Source: Adiantum capillus-veneris
Taxonomy: Eukaryota > Streptophyta > Polypodiopsida > Polypodiales > Pteridaceae
Length of the DNA: 64,000 bases
Direction: 5' to 3'
Assembly: GCA_014529385.2 (NCBI GenBank)
Contig: CM043969.1
Location: 21,143,946 to 21,207,945, forward strand
In this document: positions 36,884-52,469 of the stretch, piece by piece
Position numbering within the stretch: position 1 is the stretch's first letter
Layout: each line of letters opens with the position of its first letter
Position numbers and translations under genes: made by a program
Notes under the pieces: model-generated
The model's database searches: none
What the model saw: only the letters and a program-made list of their open reading frames with translations
What the model was told of the DNA's origin: nothing

Positions 36884-38446
36884 TTACACAAAGCACTTAA
36901 TAGTGTCAGAATATTTCCAGCCAAATACCATGTTATCAATCGAAGAATGGTCACCATATACTAAATCAAAACTTTCAACAAAAATTGATTTAGGTGAAAA
37001 GAACTCAAAAATTCTATTGGTGAAATGACAATGAATGAAATTAGTACTACAATCCTTAGCTTTGCTTGGTAGACAGCACCTCCCGATCTCATTGACCGCT
37101 ACCTGCACACTCACATTTCCAAAAGATGTTTAACAGGCATACCTCGACCCCTTCCTCTTGTAAAGCTTCTAGATTTTCCTCTTCCAAAACTATAGTCGGC
37201 AGATGACGAGGGGGTAAGAAAAGAGGTAAACGTTGAATTCGGAGTTAGTAATGTGTTGGGTCTTAGTGAGAGGGGGATTCATCATCTTCAAAGTTAGGCT
37301 TCAACAGACCCAGAATAGTTTTTATCCCTTTGTAAGAGCCATAAGTAGTACGGAGCATTCCTGGTTCATTTGCTCCTAGCTCTTTGAGCATGTCAACCAT
37401 CAATGTACAAAATTGTATAAAGGCATATTGTGCCAAAACTAACTCCTTGGCCTATTGACCTAACCAAGAACAGATGAGAGTAAGATGAAAGGAGGTAGGC
37501 TTCTCTGGGAAAATTGATTCTAGATTGTTGATGGCATACCAAACTGCATGGTCGAACCATATGATGCTAGACTCACATGACGGTTTAAGATTAAGAAATC
37601 TGCACGCACATTTGAGATAAGGTCTATAAATATTCTAGATTGATTCTGCATAATATTCAGCATTGTTTTTACTAAATTCCATGAGTCCTTTGGTTCTCAC
37701 ATAAAGCCCTGCATTGGAACTACACTTCTTGGAATCTAAAAAATTCATGTTGAACGGAGATTTAATAAGCTCTCCTTTGTCTAAGCATTCTACTCCTTTG
37801 AGTATCTTCAGTCGAGAGTCCTCCATTTTAGCAGCAGGTAGATTTTCCCAGGTCTCTATTGAGATGGGAGCCAGAAAACCTTTATTAGGGAGTAACCAAA
37901 GTTTGTGTTCCACACCTAAAGATTGAACCTCCACTTGTCATATCGGTAAAAAGGGAAAATTCTGGATACTTTAGAAACTAATTCTAAAAGCAAAGTTTCA
38001 CTTAGAGAACATAAATCCTTTTGAAATTATTTAACAGCTTCCGCAGCTGCTGCATCCCTATAGAAAAGATTGTTGGTAGGTGGGAGAGCCGGAATAGTCG
38101 GTGTCGTGACAAAACTTGGGTTGAGTCCACATTACTTTCTGAGAAGGTTAGCAAGTTCAGCACCATCAGATGAGAACTTTGCCAAGTCCTATTTATGTGC
38201 TTTAGAGATAGTGGGGACATTTGCAATAATTATGGAAATAGCACAAACACCTTCCTTACTATTTTTGACCAAAACAGCCAAAGTTTTGACCCATTTGTCA
38301 AATGAGACTGTGTGAATAAGGGAGGTAGTAGGATTACTAGACGAGGCCACAATGAGAGCAGATGCTTCCTCATCTTGAATGCATCTTAGAACCAACACTG
38401 AAGCCCTTGAGAGCGGCTCCATCGGCAAATCCAATCCCTGATACAA
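36884..38446 (-). pseudogene. N-terminal part of the Penelope-like ORF
   Basis: Coding-like minus-strand sequence continues upstream of RT: ASVLVLRCIQDEEASALIVA (38189-38446), HKLWLLPNKGFLAPISIETW (37635-37934), LNLKPSCESSIIWFDHAVWY and GSYKGIKTILGLLKPNFEDD (37290-37600), a Ser/Arg/Gly-rich segment, and a Cys/His stretch CCLPSKAKDCSTNFIHCHF (36884-37114). TAG codons at 37635 and 37452 interrupt an otherwise shared frame. No domain recognised; a degenerate Cys/His finger is possible. Confidence 0.5.
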
Positions 38447-38699
38447 GGAAACAGCCTGAAGGAGGCGTAGTTAGAAAAGTCTCAAAACTTCATAATGAAA
38501 TATTGTAAAAGGAGAAATCTTAGAATAAGCCATAGTGCTAATGGTGTAATACAGTATTCTGGTAGCCATCTCAACCTTCAACCACTCAAAAAACATTCAT
38601 AATGACAGTGTGAGGCTAACCCCTCTAGAGCAGATTGATTGTATAAACAGAACAATCTATCCTAGCCCAATTCCGAGAGCTTGGTCCTGACCCAGTGGT

Positions 38700-39400
38700 A
38701 AGACTGGATCTAAGTGCCAAAGGTGTGTGTTTTAGTTATCTACATATACTACCCATAGACGAACATACATATGTTCAAAGACCAAGGTACCCAGATAAAT
38801 ACAAGGTTTATTATACAAAACAAACGTTAGATAGCATGATTTGGTATAAATGAACATGATCAGGTTGGTACAAGTCACCATCCACGAAAGTAGAAATTCC
38901 TTTACAAACTGTGAATCAATAGCTAATCCTCCAAACCGTAAAGCAACCAAAAAATTGAACCAAAGAGAGTAGCCCTCACCTGCACCCATAGAACAACATA
39001 ACATTCTAGTAGCATTGGCACTGTATGCAGGTGATGTATGGGCATCCTAGTTGTTATCCATGTCACAAAGTTTCAACTTTTCTTTGCAAATAAACTTTTG
39101 CATTAAAAATGAACTTTACAAGACTCTGGTAGTCAGTTACAACTTCATAACTAGCTTCATCAGTTTACAAACTGTCAATGATTTTAAGTATCTTTATAAT
39201 TTATCTCCTTATTCTTGCAGGTTTGATTAAGATATGCTCTATGCCTCAACCATGCCCTATTCTTTGCTACAAATGATGCTATATATTCAGCCCTAGCTGC
39301 CTTAAGCTTTTTTGAGATCTGTGCTCTCTTGATTGGATCAACTATAGTACTCATCTGAGCAATCATCTTATATCTTGGTATAACCTGATAACATTAGAAA
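38700..39400 (-). other. Possible further exon-like blocks
   Basis: KLKAARAEYIASFVAKNRAW in 39184-39366 and YSLWFNFLVALRFGGLAIDS in 38732-39004 look coding but match nothing I know; they lie between the RT ORF and the tandem repeats. Confidence 0.3.
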
Positions 39401-39649
39401 AATCATTTTCTGCATTATAAGAATTTCACACTATTGCAAATTTATTTTATATAAGAAAACTTGATAGTTTTTGTCATAATTTTGAGCTACCTCATCCGCC
39501 CTCAGGTGGCTGGACTCCATAATCAACAGAGTACGGCTACAATGATTATACATGAGGCAATCTGTACATGCTATAGTAATATGCTGAGTCAGAAAGTTAA
39601 CAAAAATCTATTACATGAAATTCTATAAGCCATTCCGTGTGCCAGACAT

Positions 39650-41022
39650 GGAGTTATGCAAAAAAAAAATGAAACTTTGAAAGCTCTAAGAGTGTTAGTA
39701 TTCGGAAACAGGAAGAAGTTCAGCCAAGAGACCATCTCCATCCAGAAAGGAATTTCCTAGCTAATCAACTCAGGGTCGAGATCCTATGCCTAGATCGAGA
39801 CCTTATAATGGCTAAGGCAAGGTCTATAAGAGAATTTGATAGTACGCATTTAGCTAAGAGACCATCACTTTTCAGCAAGGATTACATCATACCCTCTGGT
39901 TATTAATTCACCCCACAATGTAACCCTATATCAGTACCATAACCAGCTATCGTCGAGAAAGACAGGTACAGTATCCTTTAAGATCCAGACCAAAGAGCCG
40001 AATGAAACCAGCATGTTTAGTAAGAAGTAAACAAAGATATATCCATTATCTATGTCATTAATATGTAAAACCCATGAATTTTTTACCTAACGTCAAGTTT
40101 ATGTAAACACCTTTAGAGCTGTAGAAAAAAGCCAGTACAAACCATATCCAGCAACCAAACCCTTAGCATACTAGTATTTGAAGAAGATTGTGCGGCCATA
40201 CAACCAAAAGTCGAGACCTTATACTAGGTCAAGACTCTTTACTGCCTAAGGTAGGGTCACCAAGGTGTTTTAAGGCTTTGAGAGCATATCCATGTCAGAT
40301 TTACCAGTATCCGGCACTATAACCCGAGTTAGGTTATAATGGTACCTTAAGAAATCATAATTCATTACCCAAATGGTATGACGTGCAAAGTGCCCGATTT
40401 CCTTTAAGTTCCTTGATTTACTAAGAATCCAGCAAAACGTCAGTAAATAATTATATTTAGCAAGTATATTGTATCAGCCAGGTAAAAACCAGCATGCATA
40501 CCACATCCGCCACTAATGTATACTGTCGAGCTCTACTTGTTACCTTCAAAAGGAAATTTGCCTTATTCCCAATTAGAATCAAAACCAATCTCAATGTCAC
40601 TACATACATGGTTAGTCCGGTTTTAGCAAGGTATGGTTAGTATTTAGTCTAGACATCTCTAGCCAATGAGTTTAGTGCAAACTTCTGTCAGTAGAACAAA
40701 AACTCATTGCTTCATTAGCATTCCAGCAATAGACGAATTGAATCAATCAATCAACACAAGGTCGAGCCCCTATACTTAGGTCTAGACAATTTACCGCCAT
40801 AGGTAAGGTCATCAAAATGTATTTCAAGTTTTAAAAGCCTACCCATGCCATATCCTTAGCAAACCATTTTTTGAAGAACTTTACCCAGCTAAAACCCAAC
40901 GTTGAGACCTTACCCTAGGTCGAGACTCTTTATAGCCTCAGGCTGGGTCACCACAGTGTTAAAAGCTTTTGACTATATTGCATATGCCAGTTTTAACCAT
41001 TATCCGACTCTATATACCTAGT
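39650..41022. repeat. Degenerate tandem units of ~690 bp
   Basis: GGTTATAATGGTA recurs at about 40333 and 41026 (693 bp apart), each followed by related text (CCTTTACTGAGAATCC / GATTTACTAAGAATCC). Motifs like GGTCGAGAC...ACTCTTTACTGCCT repeat near 39780, 40210, 40770 and 40900, so the right direct repeat is preceded by older, diverged copies of itself. Confidence 0.7.
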
Positions 41023-42990
<1,968 letters not shown>

Positions 42991-43099
42991 CCCATCTAGC
43001 GTGCTTGGGGTGGACACTGTCTCGGAATGATGGGCATCCACCTTAAGCATGCCAGCTCCCTGTTCATGTAGGAGCTTTCTTGCAGTGGCACTCGCACCC

Positions 43100-43760
43100 A
43101 AGAAGGATCCTCTTGCCCGTCAAGAAAGCAGGAATCTTAGCCCTTGAGGCCTAGATTCAGGACCTCATTGGGGAAAATTTTGCTCTCAAGCAATGCCTAT
43201 AGAAGCTTGAGAATTCAAAAGAAATAGAGAGTCAAGCTCTCCTATTGAAAGCACGAGAGGTTGAACCCATGGCATCACGAAGAAAATTGATATCGAGCTA
43301 TAGGCAGCTCTTCAAGAATGCTAGCTACAAGAATCCGTTGGTCTCAAAGTTAGGATCAAGGGACTCCCATCACCATGGTGTACCACCGAGGATCAAGAAG
43401 TGATCTTCAAGCTCAATGACATACTTCAACCAATCACCATTGAACCCAACATAGTCTCTTGGATCAATGACACAAGCAGATGCTTGCCACCTTAGCAATG
43501 CACCCTTACTCTCAAGGACAAAGAGGAGCGTTTGAGTTTGTTACGTCAATCTTGCCTCCTCAAGGGAACGAAGCTACGGATTACCAAGGAATTGACGATA
43601 AACCAACTCAAACTCAAAGAAAGTGGACTCAAAAAGATGCACGACACTCGCAAACAAGGAAAATGGGTAGTCTATCGAAATGGACGAGCTATTATCCAAG
43701 ATTTTTGAACTCCAAAGAAGACCCCACCGCTACAATTGGCTGAAGATATCTCTTAGGTTT
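43100..43760 (+). pseudogene. LINE ORF1 C-terminal region
   Basis: Reads WCTTEDQEVIFKLNDILQPI, then KDKEERLSLLRQSCLLKGTK, ELTINQLKLKESGLKKMHDT and GKWVVYRNGRAIIQDF. The pattern (Lys-rich, L.GT.L.I...LT..Q....., then RK.GKW...R) is that of ORF1 proteins of non-LTR elements. Several stops and a frame change near 43490. Confidence 0.55.
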
Positions 43761-44450
<690 letters not shown>

Positions 44451-44454
44451 TGAA

Positions 44455-45640
44455 AGTATGCTTTTGAAATTGCAATGGATACCCATGGAATGCGGGGGTT
44501 GGAACTGATGAACTGACAAGGAAAGCTGATGTTGTACTTCTTGTTGAAACTTGGGAGCATGATACACAAAGGATTAACGGGTTGGAGGATTACAGCGTAC
44601 ATACATTGATGTGGTCAAATAATTTCAAGCAACAAAGAGGGCAAGGAGGGGTAGCGTGTATACTTAAGTAAGGAATGGAGGATTTTGTATCAATTATGAA
44701 AGATGACAAGCACAAACATTATGTATGGCTGAAAATTATGCCAACACCAAAAAGAGCACCCGTTTTTGTAGCCAATTGCTACATTCCTTATCATGATTCC
44801 CCATTGTATGCTTGCATTGATAGAGATCAGCCATTTTTTTATTTAGAGAAGGACATTCCTTATTGTAAAGGCAAAAGTGATGTTATTGTCTTTGGGGATA
44901 TGAATGATCTCACAAAAACATTGCAACATGATACTCAACAATTTGATATGCCATACATTTCAAGAGAGTTGGAGGAAGTTCACTTGTATGATCGTACTTC
45001 AATGAATGAAAAAGAGCTCGATCAGTATGGAAAGTTACTATTACACATGTGTAATAGCACGGGTATCTTCATTGCCAATGGTGTATCTTTATGGAGTGGA
45101 ACCGATGGATTTACATGCAGAAAACATAATGGGGATAGTGTGATTCGCTATATGCTACTTTCCAAAGCCACCCTGTATCGCATAAAGAGTTTTACGCTTG
45201 GCCAATGGACCCCGGAATCAGACCATCAGACTTATGTATTGACTCTACATGTGGAGAAGCAACTAAACAGGATAATCTCAGCCAAAGGGAAGAGAAGTTA
45301 TAACTATGTATGGATTTCAAACAGGCACCTATGTGTATTGAAATGGTTGAGCAAAAGTTATGGATGACAAAGATTCAATATGACACACCATTCAAAACTA
45401 AAAGGGAAGCTTTCAAGAAAGTTATTTGTTCTTGTGTCAAAGAATGCTTTGCCATTCAACATGTCCATGGTATCAACAAAGATAGATCACACAAAATGTG
45501 GTTTGATAAAGGATGCCAAGATGCTCAAAAGTCCTTGATAAAGCTTGATGCAACTATGGACAAAGACAACTATCAAAGTCATTTGCATACATACAAGGCA
45601 TTGATTCAAAAGAAGAGAAGAACATAGGAAGTAAAGCATC
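44455..45640 (+). pseudogene. LINE apurinic-type endonuclease
   Basis: NCNGYPWNAGVGTDELTRKA, VVLLVETWEHD (catalytic Glu), QQRGQGGVACIL, DVIVFGDMNDL (the GDxN motif) and WTPESDHQTYVL (SDH motif) are in the expected order for an APE endonuclease that nicks target DNA. A frame change near 45340 leads into the linker KRSYNYVW... and KECFAIQHVHGINKDRSHKM. A TAA near 44671 and one near 45366 break the frame. Confidence 0.85.
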
Positions 45641-45845
45641 AATTTTTTTAAGTCCAAGAAAAGGCACATGCACGTGGAAGATTTTGGAGAAACTTGAGAG
45701 GCAAGTGGGTTGAGAGTTTTGGTAACTTGAGTCTTGTGGATATGTACACACATTGTAGGCAAATATGTGAGCAACCACAGTCTAGAGAAATGCCATTTTA
45801 TGGTTCACTCCCATGTATGCCCTCTTTTTTTACTATTGAAGACGT

Positions 45846-48150
45846 TGGTGCAGCCAAAGTTGGTCTCTGCAGGAAAGTGGCCTATGTCAAACAATGGATG
45901 CTAGCAGGTGTAGGACAAAGTGTAAAAGCCAATGTGGAAGACCTGAGCAAGCAGGTGCTAGCATAAATGTATGCCAGATGCAATTTTTAAGGCCAAGAAG
46001 GCTCCAAAATGGGCCAAATGGGATGGCAGGTAAAGGTGTCCTAAGTGCTAGGTTGATGCCCTAGGATGTGATCTTTGAGATGCTATGAAAGCTCGTCTAG
46101 ACGGCTTGTGAAACGGAGCAGTGTGCAAGATATCAAAGCTCAAATCTAGAAGGTTTACCAGATTTGAGATGGACATGGCAGTTGGGGACATGTGGCCAGA
46201 GCAGATGTCAGTGGATAGATGCATAGTGCTTGAATTATGGAGCATGCATGTCCTTTCGGATTGCAAATCAGAGCTCTACATTGTAGGTTATGGCCATCAG
46301 AAGATTTTTTGGGGGCTAGTTATGGGCCGGGTTGACCGCTTTGGAGGTTGTGCCATCATGCATTTCTTGGGTCTCGGTACGGTTCTAGAGGGAGGTATGC
46401 GTTATGTGAAGCCAACAAGAATTGACAACTCATCAATTGGGTGCCTAGATTGGGAGATATGACTTGTCGAACTATGGTCCAATTGTCGGCAATGCAATGC
46501 CAGATGGTTTTTTTAGTCTTTTGGTTGCATTAGTTGGCGGGCCCATCAAAGCAAAAAGGGGGCCAAGGCGAGGGAGTTTGGAGTCAAGAGCCTGATATTT
46601 CGACATGAGTTTGCAGCTCGTCGGTCACCTGCCCGATGGACATCAAATGGCGAGCGTGCAAATCTGGGATAGAAAGGCTTTTTTTTCTTGGCATTTTTTA
46701 AGAGGCTGGAGGCCCTCAAGGGGGTGTGTCACCTCTTACTACCATGCGGCCTACAGGAAGTCCCATATGCATAGTTGGCCATGCGGAATATAGGGTATAA
46801 GTCCAAGATGGTGCCGTCAAATGTAGTATCAAGTTGGGAGAAGAGCTCTTGAGCTATGGTGGACTCTAGCGGACGGCAACCTTGGCGCTGTGTTGGGGCA
46901 AGCGAGCAGTGCTCTAGTGATCTTTTGGTGTTGCTCGACGAATCTTGCTGGTCAGTGGGGGCGCAATGGAGCTAACGGTGACCTAAGCGGGCGTCGGTGG
47001 TCAACCTGGGAGTGATGATGTGGCAAACCCATCGATGACCGTTCCCGCGCCCTCTTAAGGGATCCTTTTGAAGTGAAGGCAAAGCCCCCCCCCACTAGCG
47101 AACTCTCTAGTGCACGAGAGGAGGGGATGAGTCACATGAAGAGATGAGGGAGAGAGAGAGCCCAAGGCCACATAAATGGACAAGTCCAAATTGCGGTCAA
47201 GGAGGCAGTTTGAGGGGAGTTATGGGTGAGATGAGGTTGAGAGGGCATGTGAGAGGATGTGATCCCAGCACGAGAGAGGCCACATTTGAAAAGCTTGGAG
47301 GCCATTCTAAAGCAGCTCAAAAGTGCTTCAAAAGGCCAGTTAGAGGTGCATTATCCCCAGGTGGTAAAGTGGTAAGTGAGGGAGAGAGAAAAGAGGAAGA
47401 TGAAAAAAAGCAAAAAGAAAAAAGACAAGAAAAATGCCAAGGGGCACTAGCGACATCGCTAGTGCACTCCCTCAAGTGCAAAGAGTAGAGAGTAGCTAGA
47501 GAACAAGGCGGCTACCCCTCTAAAGTTGCCAAAAAAGATGCAGATGGGCCAATCAAAGACCGGTTGCCAAAATTGAAGAGTGCACCCCTATAAAAGTCAT
47601 TTTTTAGTCATTTTTAGGGGTTCTTTGCCTGCCATTGGCAGGAGAGCCAAGATGAATGGGTGTTTTTTTCTAAGGGCTTTTTTGTGCAGATGTGTGTGCC
47701 TGCTAAGCCCCAAGTGTGTGTTTTCTTGCCCAACGACCATGTGGGTGCACTGTCTGATGTAAAAGAGTTATAATTGTTGTTTGAGCAGTGGTAAAGCTTC
47801 CATGGTGTCTCTCTCGTGTCGTTTCCCATGCCCCTCCTTCTCTACTTCTTCTGCTTGTGTGTGCGGTGCCGGTGCGGATGTGTGTGCCCCCTGGGCCCCT
47901 CTTTGTGTGCATAATGGAGGTGAGAGTGTGGTTTCGTGTGCTGCAGTGGTGTGTGGCTCAAAAAGAGCAAGTGAAATGCGTGGCTAGCTAAGTGTGATTA
48001 CGCGTCCGTGTGTGTGCGGGTGGTGGCCTGCCAGCGTGTGTCGAGAGTTTTGAAAGTGAACTCTAGTGGATTGCGGTGATGTGTACACCCTGGGCTATAG
48101 AGAGGCAGTCCTTTTGTGTGTCAAGTGTGTTCCCCTATTCCCCCTCTCCA
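45846..48150 (+). repeat. Left LTR of the nested element
   Basis: TGGTGCAGCC...CCCCCTCTCCA, about 2.3 kb. Contains the intact ('empty') version of the site where the right LTR received the gag-only element (AAGCT at 47794-47798). Confidence 0.8.
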
Positions 48151-48189
48151 TCTTCTTTTGCCCCCACTAAGGAGCACATTGATTGCTCC

Positions 48190-48735
48190 CCGATGTTGAG
48201 TTCGTGATTCAAGATGTGGCAGAGATTTGGTCCCATTTTCCATGGTGATGAAGATGCGGACAAGTGGCTTGCAGATTTTGAGCTTTTATGCTCTCATTGC
48301 GGATGCAAAATGATGAAGAAAAGGTGTAGACAGTGCCATTGGTGCTGCGAGGTAAAGCAAAGGCATGGTTTGATGGTCTAGAAGCTATGGATAAGTTGAT
48401 GGTTTTTGAGGGCAGATTCTGTGCCGGTTTCAATAAGTGGTGTCGACTACTAAAGCAGATGCAAAGATCAAGAGGCTACGACAAGAAGTGAAAATTTTGA
48501 TTCTCTTATTGATAAGTTCAAAGAAATCTGGAAGGATTTGGTTGCTGTCACCGGAGTGGTCAATGTGGATTGTTTCAAGCTAGAGAAGTTCCTAACTTGT
48601 CTGCATCCTTGTGTTCGAGAAAGGTTGATTATGAAGAGCCATGAAGCTATGCTGAGGTTGTGAGAGTTGCTAGTGTAAATACCAAGAAAGTGAAGAGAAA
48701 ACTGGAGTTGGGCTTGTTGAAGCCTATAGATTTAT
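48190..48735 (+). pseudogene. Gag remnant of the nested LTR element
   Basis: MWQRFGPIFHGDEDADKWLA, then in a second frame VPLVLRGKAKAWFDGLEAMD, then FDSLIDKFKEIWKDLVAVTG and LTCLHPCVRERLIMKSHEA. This is the order of retrotransposon gag motifs (LRGKAKAWFDGL is diagnostic). At least two frame changes. Confidence 0.75.
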
Positions 48736-49860
48736 GTGGCTATGACAACGGCCAAGTGTTCAACGGACCAATCAAGGATGGTGCCAAATATGCGGAGGGT
48801 GGAGCCAATTGAGGTAAGGCCTTTAATTGATTATACTCCTTGGGAGTTACCTATTTGTGAGATGCCTATGTCGGTTGTGGAGGAGCTCATCAATGACAAT
48901 GAGCCTTTGGTCAAGGAGAACCTATTTGCAAAGGAGTTGGCAGATGCCAAATATCCAAAGCAGCTTGAAGAAATAGGGCATGTTCTTGTGGAGTGCTTGT
49001 ACAAAAGGGTGGCAAATTGTGGCCAAGTTGTGGATGCCGAGAGCTTGGAATTGGATGATGAAAGTGGGCAAGATGATGGTCCAGCTCTTATAGAGCAAAG
49101 AGATGATGAAGATAATGATACTGAGTCCACTTATGGTGATGATGGTGAGAGCGCCAGCTCTAGCTTTTGGGTGACAAGTAAAGAGAGTAGCCTTGATGAT
49201 GGATCCACATTCTATGGCAAGGAGATGGATTCCAAGGAGCCAGTGATGGTAAAGGTAAAGTTACCTTATTATATGCATAAAGACGTGGTGGTAGCCACTA
49301 CAAATGAAGAGCAGGTAAGGGTGTTGGAGTATGGGAACGAAGATATGCAGGTCAGGGTGATGTGCGACACCATGTTAATGATGATGCTCATCAAGGTAGC
49401 TGTGGAATATGCTTTGGTTGTACGACATGTACATGGATTTCCCAAGGAGGAGAGAGGTGTTGTGACTATGGAGAGAGGACATGTCACAGGAATGGATTGG
49501 CAAGGGATGTTGGTGGAGCCATATAGCTCTATTTGCTTGGATGGTCTCAAGGATGCCACATGTATGGAATGCGAGGAGGATCTAATGCAGATGGGTGGTG
49601 ATGCCTTGGGTACAGGTTCTTTTGGGCAGGTTTGCTTGGATGATGAGGATAATTGGGGATTTGATGAACCAGTGGGTGAGATGGATGGAGAAGCACAGGT
49701 GCTTGTTGGAAAAGCTTTGGCCAGGATACAGGTGATGCGAGGGCTAGCCCCTCCACAGGTGGAGGTTCCTTTGGGAGGGCACGAATTTGCTCAAGTGCTA
49801 GTTCTTGTACACATGCTAGGTGTTTTTATGGTATATAGAGTGTGTGTTTGGAGTGTGTAG
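48736..49860 (+). CDS. Intact 374-residue ORF of the nested LTR element, unknown function
   Basis: An open frame starting with an ATG (MAMTTAKCSTDQSRMVPNMR) lies between gag and the right LTR, where pol would normally be. N-terminal PLIDYTPWELPICEMPMSVV, central very acidic stretch (DDESGQDDGPALIEQRDDED, DDGESASSSFW), then VKVKLPYYMHKDVVVATTNE and C-terminal GDALGTGSFGQVCLDDEDNW. No zinc finger, protease or polymerase signature seen. An intact ORF of this size is exceptional in this window. Confidence 0.6.
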   Translation: MAMTTAKCSTDQSRMVPNMRRVEPIEVRPLIDYTPWELPICEMPMSVVEELINDNEPLVKENLFAKELADAKYPKQLEEIGHVLVECLYKRVANCGQVVDAESLELDDESGQDDGPALIEQRDDEDNDTESTYGDDGESASSSFWVTSKESSLDDGSTFYGKEMDSKEPVMVKVKLPYYMHKDVVVATTNEEQVRVLEYGNEDMQVRVMCDTMLMMMLIKVAVEYALVVRHVHGFPKEERGVVTMERGHVTGMDWQGMLVEPYSSICLDGLKDATCMECEEDLMQMGGDALGTGSFGQVCLDDEDNWGFDEPVGEMDGEAQVLVGKALARIQVMRGLAPPQVEVPLGGHEFAQVLVLVHMLGVFMVYRVCVWSV

Positions 49861-49904
49861 TTTTTTGGTTCAATAAGCCTCTATGTGGTTGAACATAAAT
49901 GTTC

Positions 49905-49920
49905 AACTAGGGGGTGGGCA
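49905..49920 (+). other. Polypurine tract
   Basis: ACTAGGGGGTGGGCAA directly before the right LTR, as expected for plus-strand priming. Confidence 0.6.
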
Positions 49921-51867
49921 ATGATGGTGCAACCAAAGTTGGTATATGCAGGAAAGTGGTCTATGTCAAGAAATGGATGCTAGCAGGTGCAAGACAAAGT
50001 GTAAGAGCCAATGTGGAAGACCTGGGCAAGCGGGTGCTAGCAGAAGTGTATGCCAGATGCGGTTTTTAAGAGCAAGAAATCTCCAAAATTGGCCAAATGG
50101 GATGGTAGGTAAAGGTGTCCTAAGTGATGGGTTGATGTCCTAGGATATGGCCTTTGAGCTGCTCTGCAAGTTGGTCCAGATGGCTCATCAAATGGAGCCC
50201 CGATGTGCAAGATATGGAAGTTCAAAACTGGAAGGTTTAGCAGATCTGAGACGGACAAGGCAGTTGGAGATAGGTGGCCAGAGCAAATATTAGCACATAG
50301 ACATGTAGCTTGAATTATGGAGCATGCTTATCCTTTCGGATCGCGAATCAGAGCTCTACATTGCAGGTTATGGCCATCAGAAGATTTTTCGAGGGCCAGT
50401 TATGGGCCAAGTTGGCCGCTTTGAAGGTTGTGCCATCATGCATTTCATGGGCCTTGGTACAATTCTAGAGGGAGGTATGCATTATTGAAGCCAACAGGAA
50501 TTGACAACTTGTCAATCGGGTGCATGGATTGGGAGATATGACTTGTCAAAGTATGGTCCAATTGTCAGGGGCAATGCAACGCTAGATAGTTTTTTTAGTC
50601 TTTTGATTGCATCAATTGGCGGGCCTGTCGAAGCAAAAAGGGGGGGCAAGGCGAGGGAGTTCGGAGTCAAGAGCCTGATCTTTTGGCATGAGTTTGCAGC
50701 TTGGTCGCTTGACCAGTGGACATTAAATGGTGAGTGTCTAAAGCTGGGACAGAAAGGCTTTTTTTCCTTGGCATTTCTTATAAAAGGTAGGAGGCCTCAA
50801 GGGAGTGTGTCACCTCCTACTACCATGTGACCTATAGGAAGTCCCATATGCGTAGTTGACCATGCAAAATATATGGTATAAGTCCAAGATGGTGCCGTCA
50901 AATGTAGTATCGAGCTGGGAGAAGAGCTTTTGAGCTATGGTTAACTCCAACGGGCAGCGACCTTGGCACTAGCGGGTGGTGCTTTGGCAATATTTTGGTG
51001 GCGCCCGACGGTTTTGGCCAACCAGTGGCAGCGTGATGGAGCTGACGGTGGCTTGGTCAACTTGGCAGTGATGATGTGGCAAACCCGTCGGTGGCCGTTT
51101 TTGTGCCCTCTTAAGGGCTCCTTTTGAAGTGAAGGCAAAGCTCCCCTCCCACTAGTGACATCGCTAATGCTCGGAAGGAGGGGATTAGTCACATAAAGAG
51201 GTGAGAAAGAGAGATCCCAAGGCTAGGTAAATAGACAAGTCCAAATGGCACTCAAGGAGGCAATCTAAGGGGAGTTATGGGTGAGATGAGGTTGAGAGGG
51301 CATGTGAGAGGATATGAGCCCAACACGAGAGGGCATGTGAGAGGATGTGAGAGGATGTGAGCCCAACACGAGAGAGGCAACATTTGAAAATCTTGGAGGC
51401 CAATCTAAAATAGCTTAAAAGTGCTCCAAAAGGCCAGTTAGAGGTGCAAATCCCAAGGTGGTAAAGTGATAAGTGAGGGAGAGAGAAAAGAGGAAGATTA
51501 GGGAAAAAAAGAAAAAAAGAAAAAATTCCAAGGGGCACTAGCGACATCAGTAGTTCAACCCTCAAGTGCAAAGAGTAGAGAGCAGCTAGAGAACAAGGTG
51601 GCTACCCCTCCAAAGTTGCCAAAAAAAGATGCCGGATGGGCCAATCAGAGACCGGTTGCCAAACTTGAAGAGTGTACCCCTATAAAAGTCAATTTTTAGT
51701 CATTTTTAGGGGTTCTTTGCCTGCCATTTGCAAGGAGCCTAACATATTTTTTGTGCAGAGGTGTGTGCCTCCTAAGCCCCAAGTGTGTGTTTTCTTGCCT
51801 GACGACCATGTGGGTGCATCGTCTGATGTAAAAGAGTTGTAAATGTTGTTTGAGCAGTGGTGAAGCT

Positions 51868-51923
51868 TGTTGTAACTAGAGCTATGAAACCATGGCGGTG
51901 CAGGAAAGGAGATGCAGCAGAAG

Positions 51924-51974
<51 letters not shown>

Positions 51975-52126
51975 CGACAGACCAAAAAAAAAAATGCTAT
52001 ATTATTGCTTGATTGACAACCTTACATATAGGGCTTTAGGTCATGCAAACTAAAGTGCTTTGCATGCCATAGGATATTGTTCCCACGGGTTCACACTAAA
52101 CTAATCTAGGGCTTGGAAACCCAACA
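51868..52126 (-). repeat. 3' LTR of the gag-only element
   Basis: Contains (GA)n at 51928-51971; otherwise nearly identical to 53864-54131. Confidence 0.9.
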
Positions 52127-52469
52127 ATCCCCCCCTCAAGCCCGAACTAGGCAAGCAACTCATGATACCTCGAGTTTTTGGTGTACTCGTCAACCGTGAG
52201 GTTTTAGGTTTTCTCACAACCAAGGATTTTGGTTTATCCATAACCTGGTGCTAGATCAGTAACCCCCCCTTAAACAGATAGGTGTAGGCCAAATATGTAG
52301 CTACCAAAAGTGGAGTTTTTGGTTCACTGCCAAACCTTGGGTTTAAGGTGTACCCAGTAACCTCATGAGAAGCGGACAAAATGGTACTTGAGAACAATAA
52401 TGATAAATTGGGAGGTCTTACCACTCATGGGTGGCAGTGTCTATAGCCCGTACAATTTATTTTGACTAA

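Noticed and set aside
45487-45778. Minus-strand frames over the LINE linker
   Set aside because: Shadows of the plus-strand LINE coding sequence.
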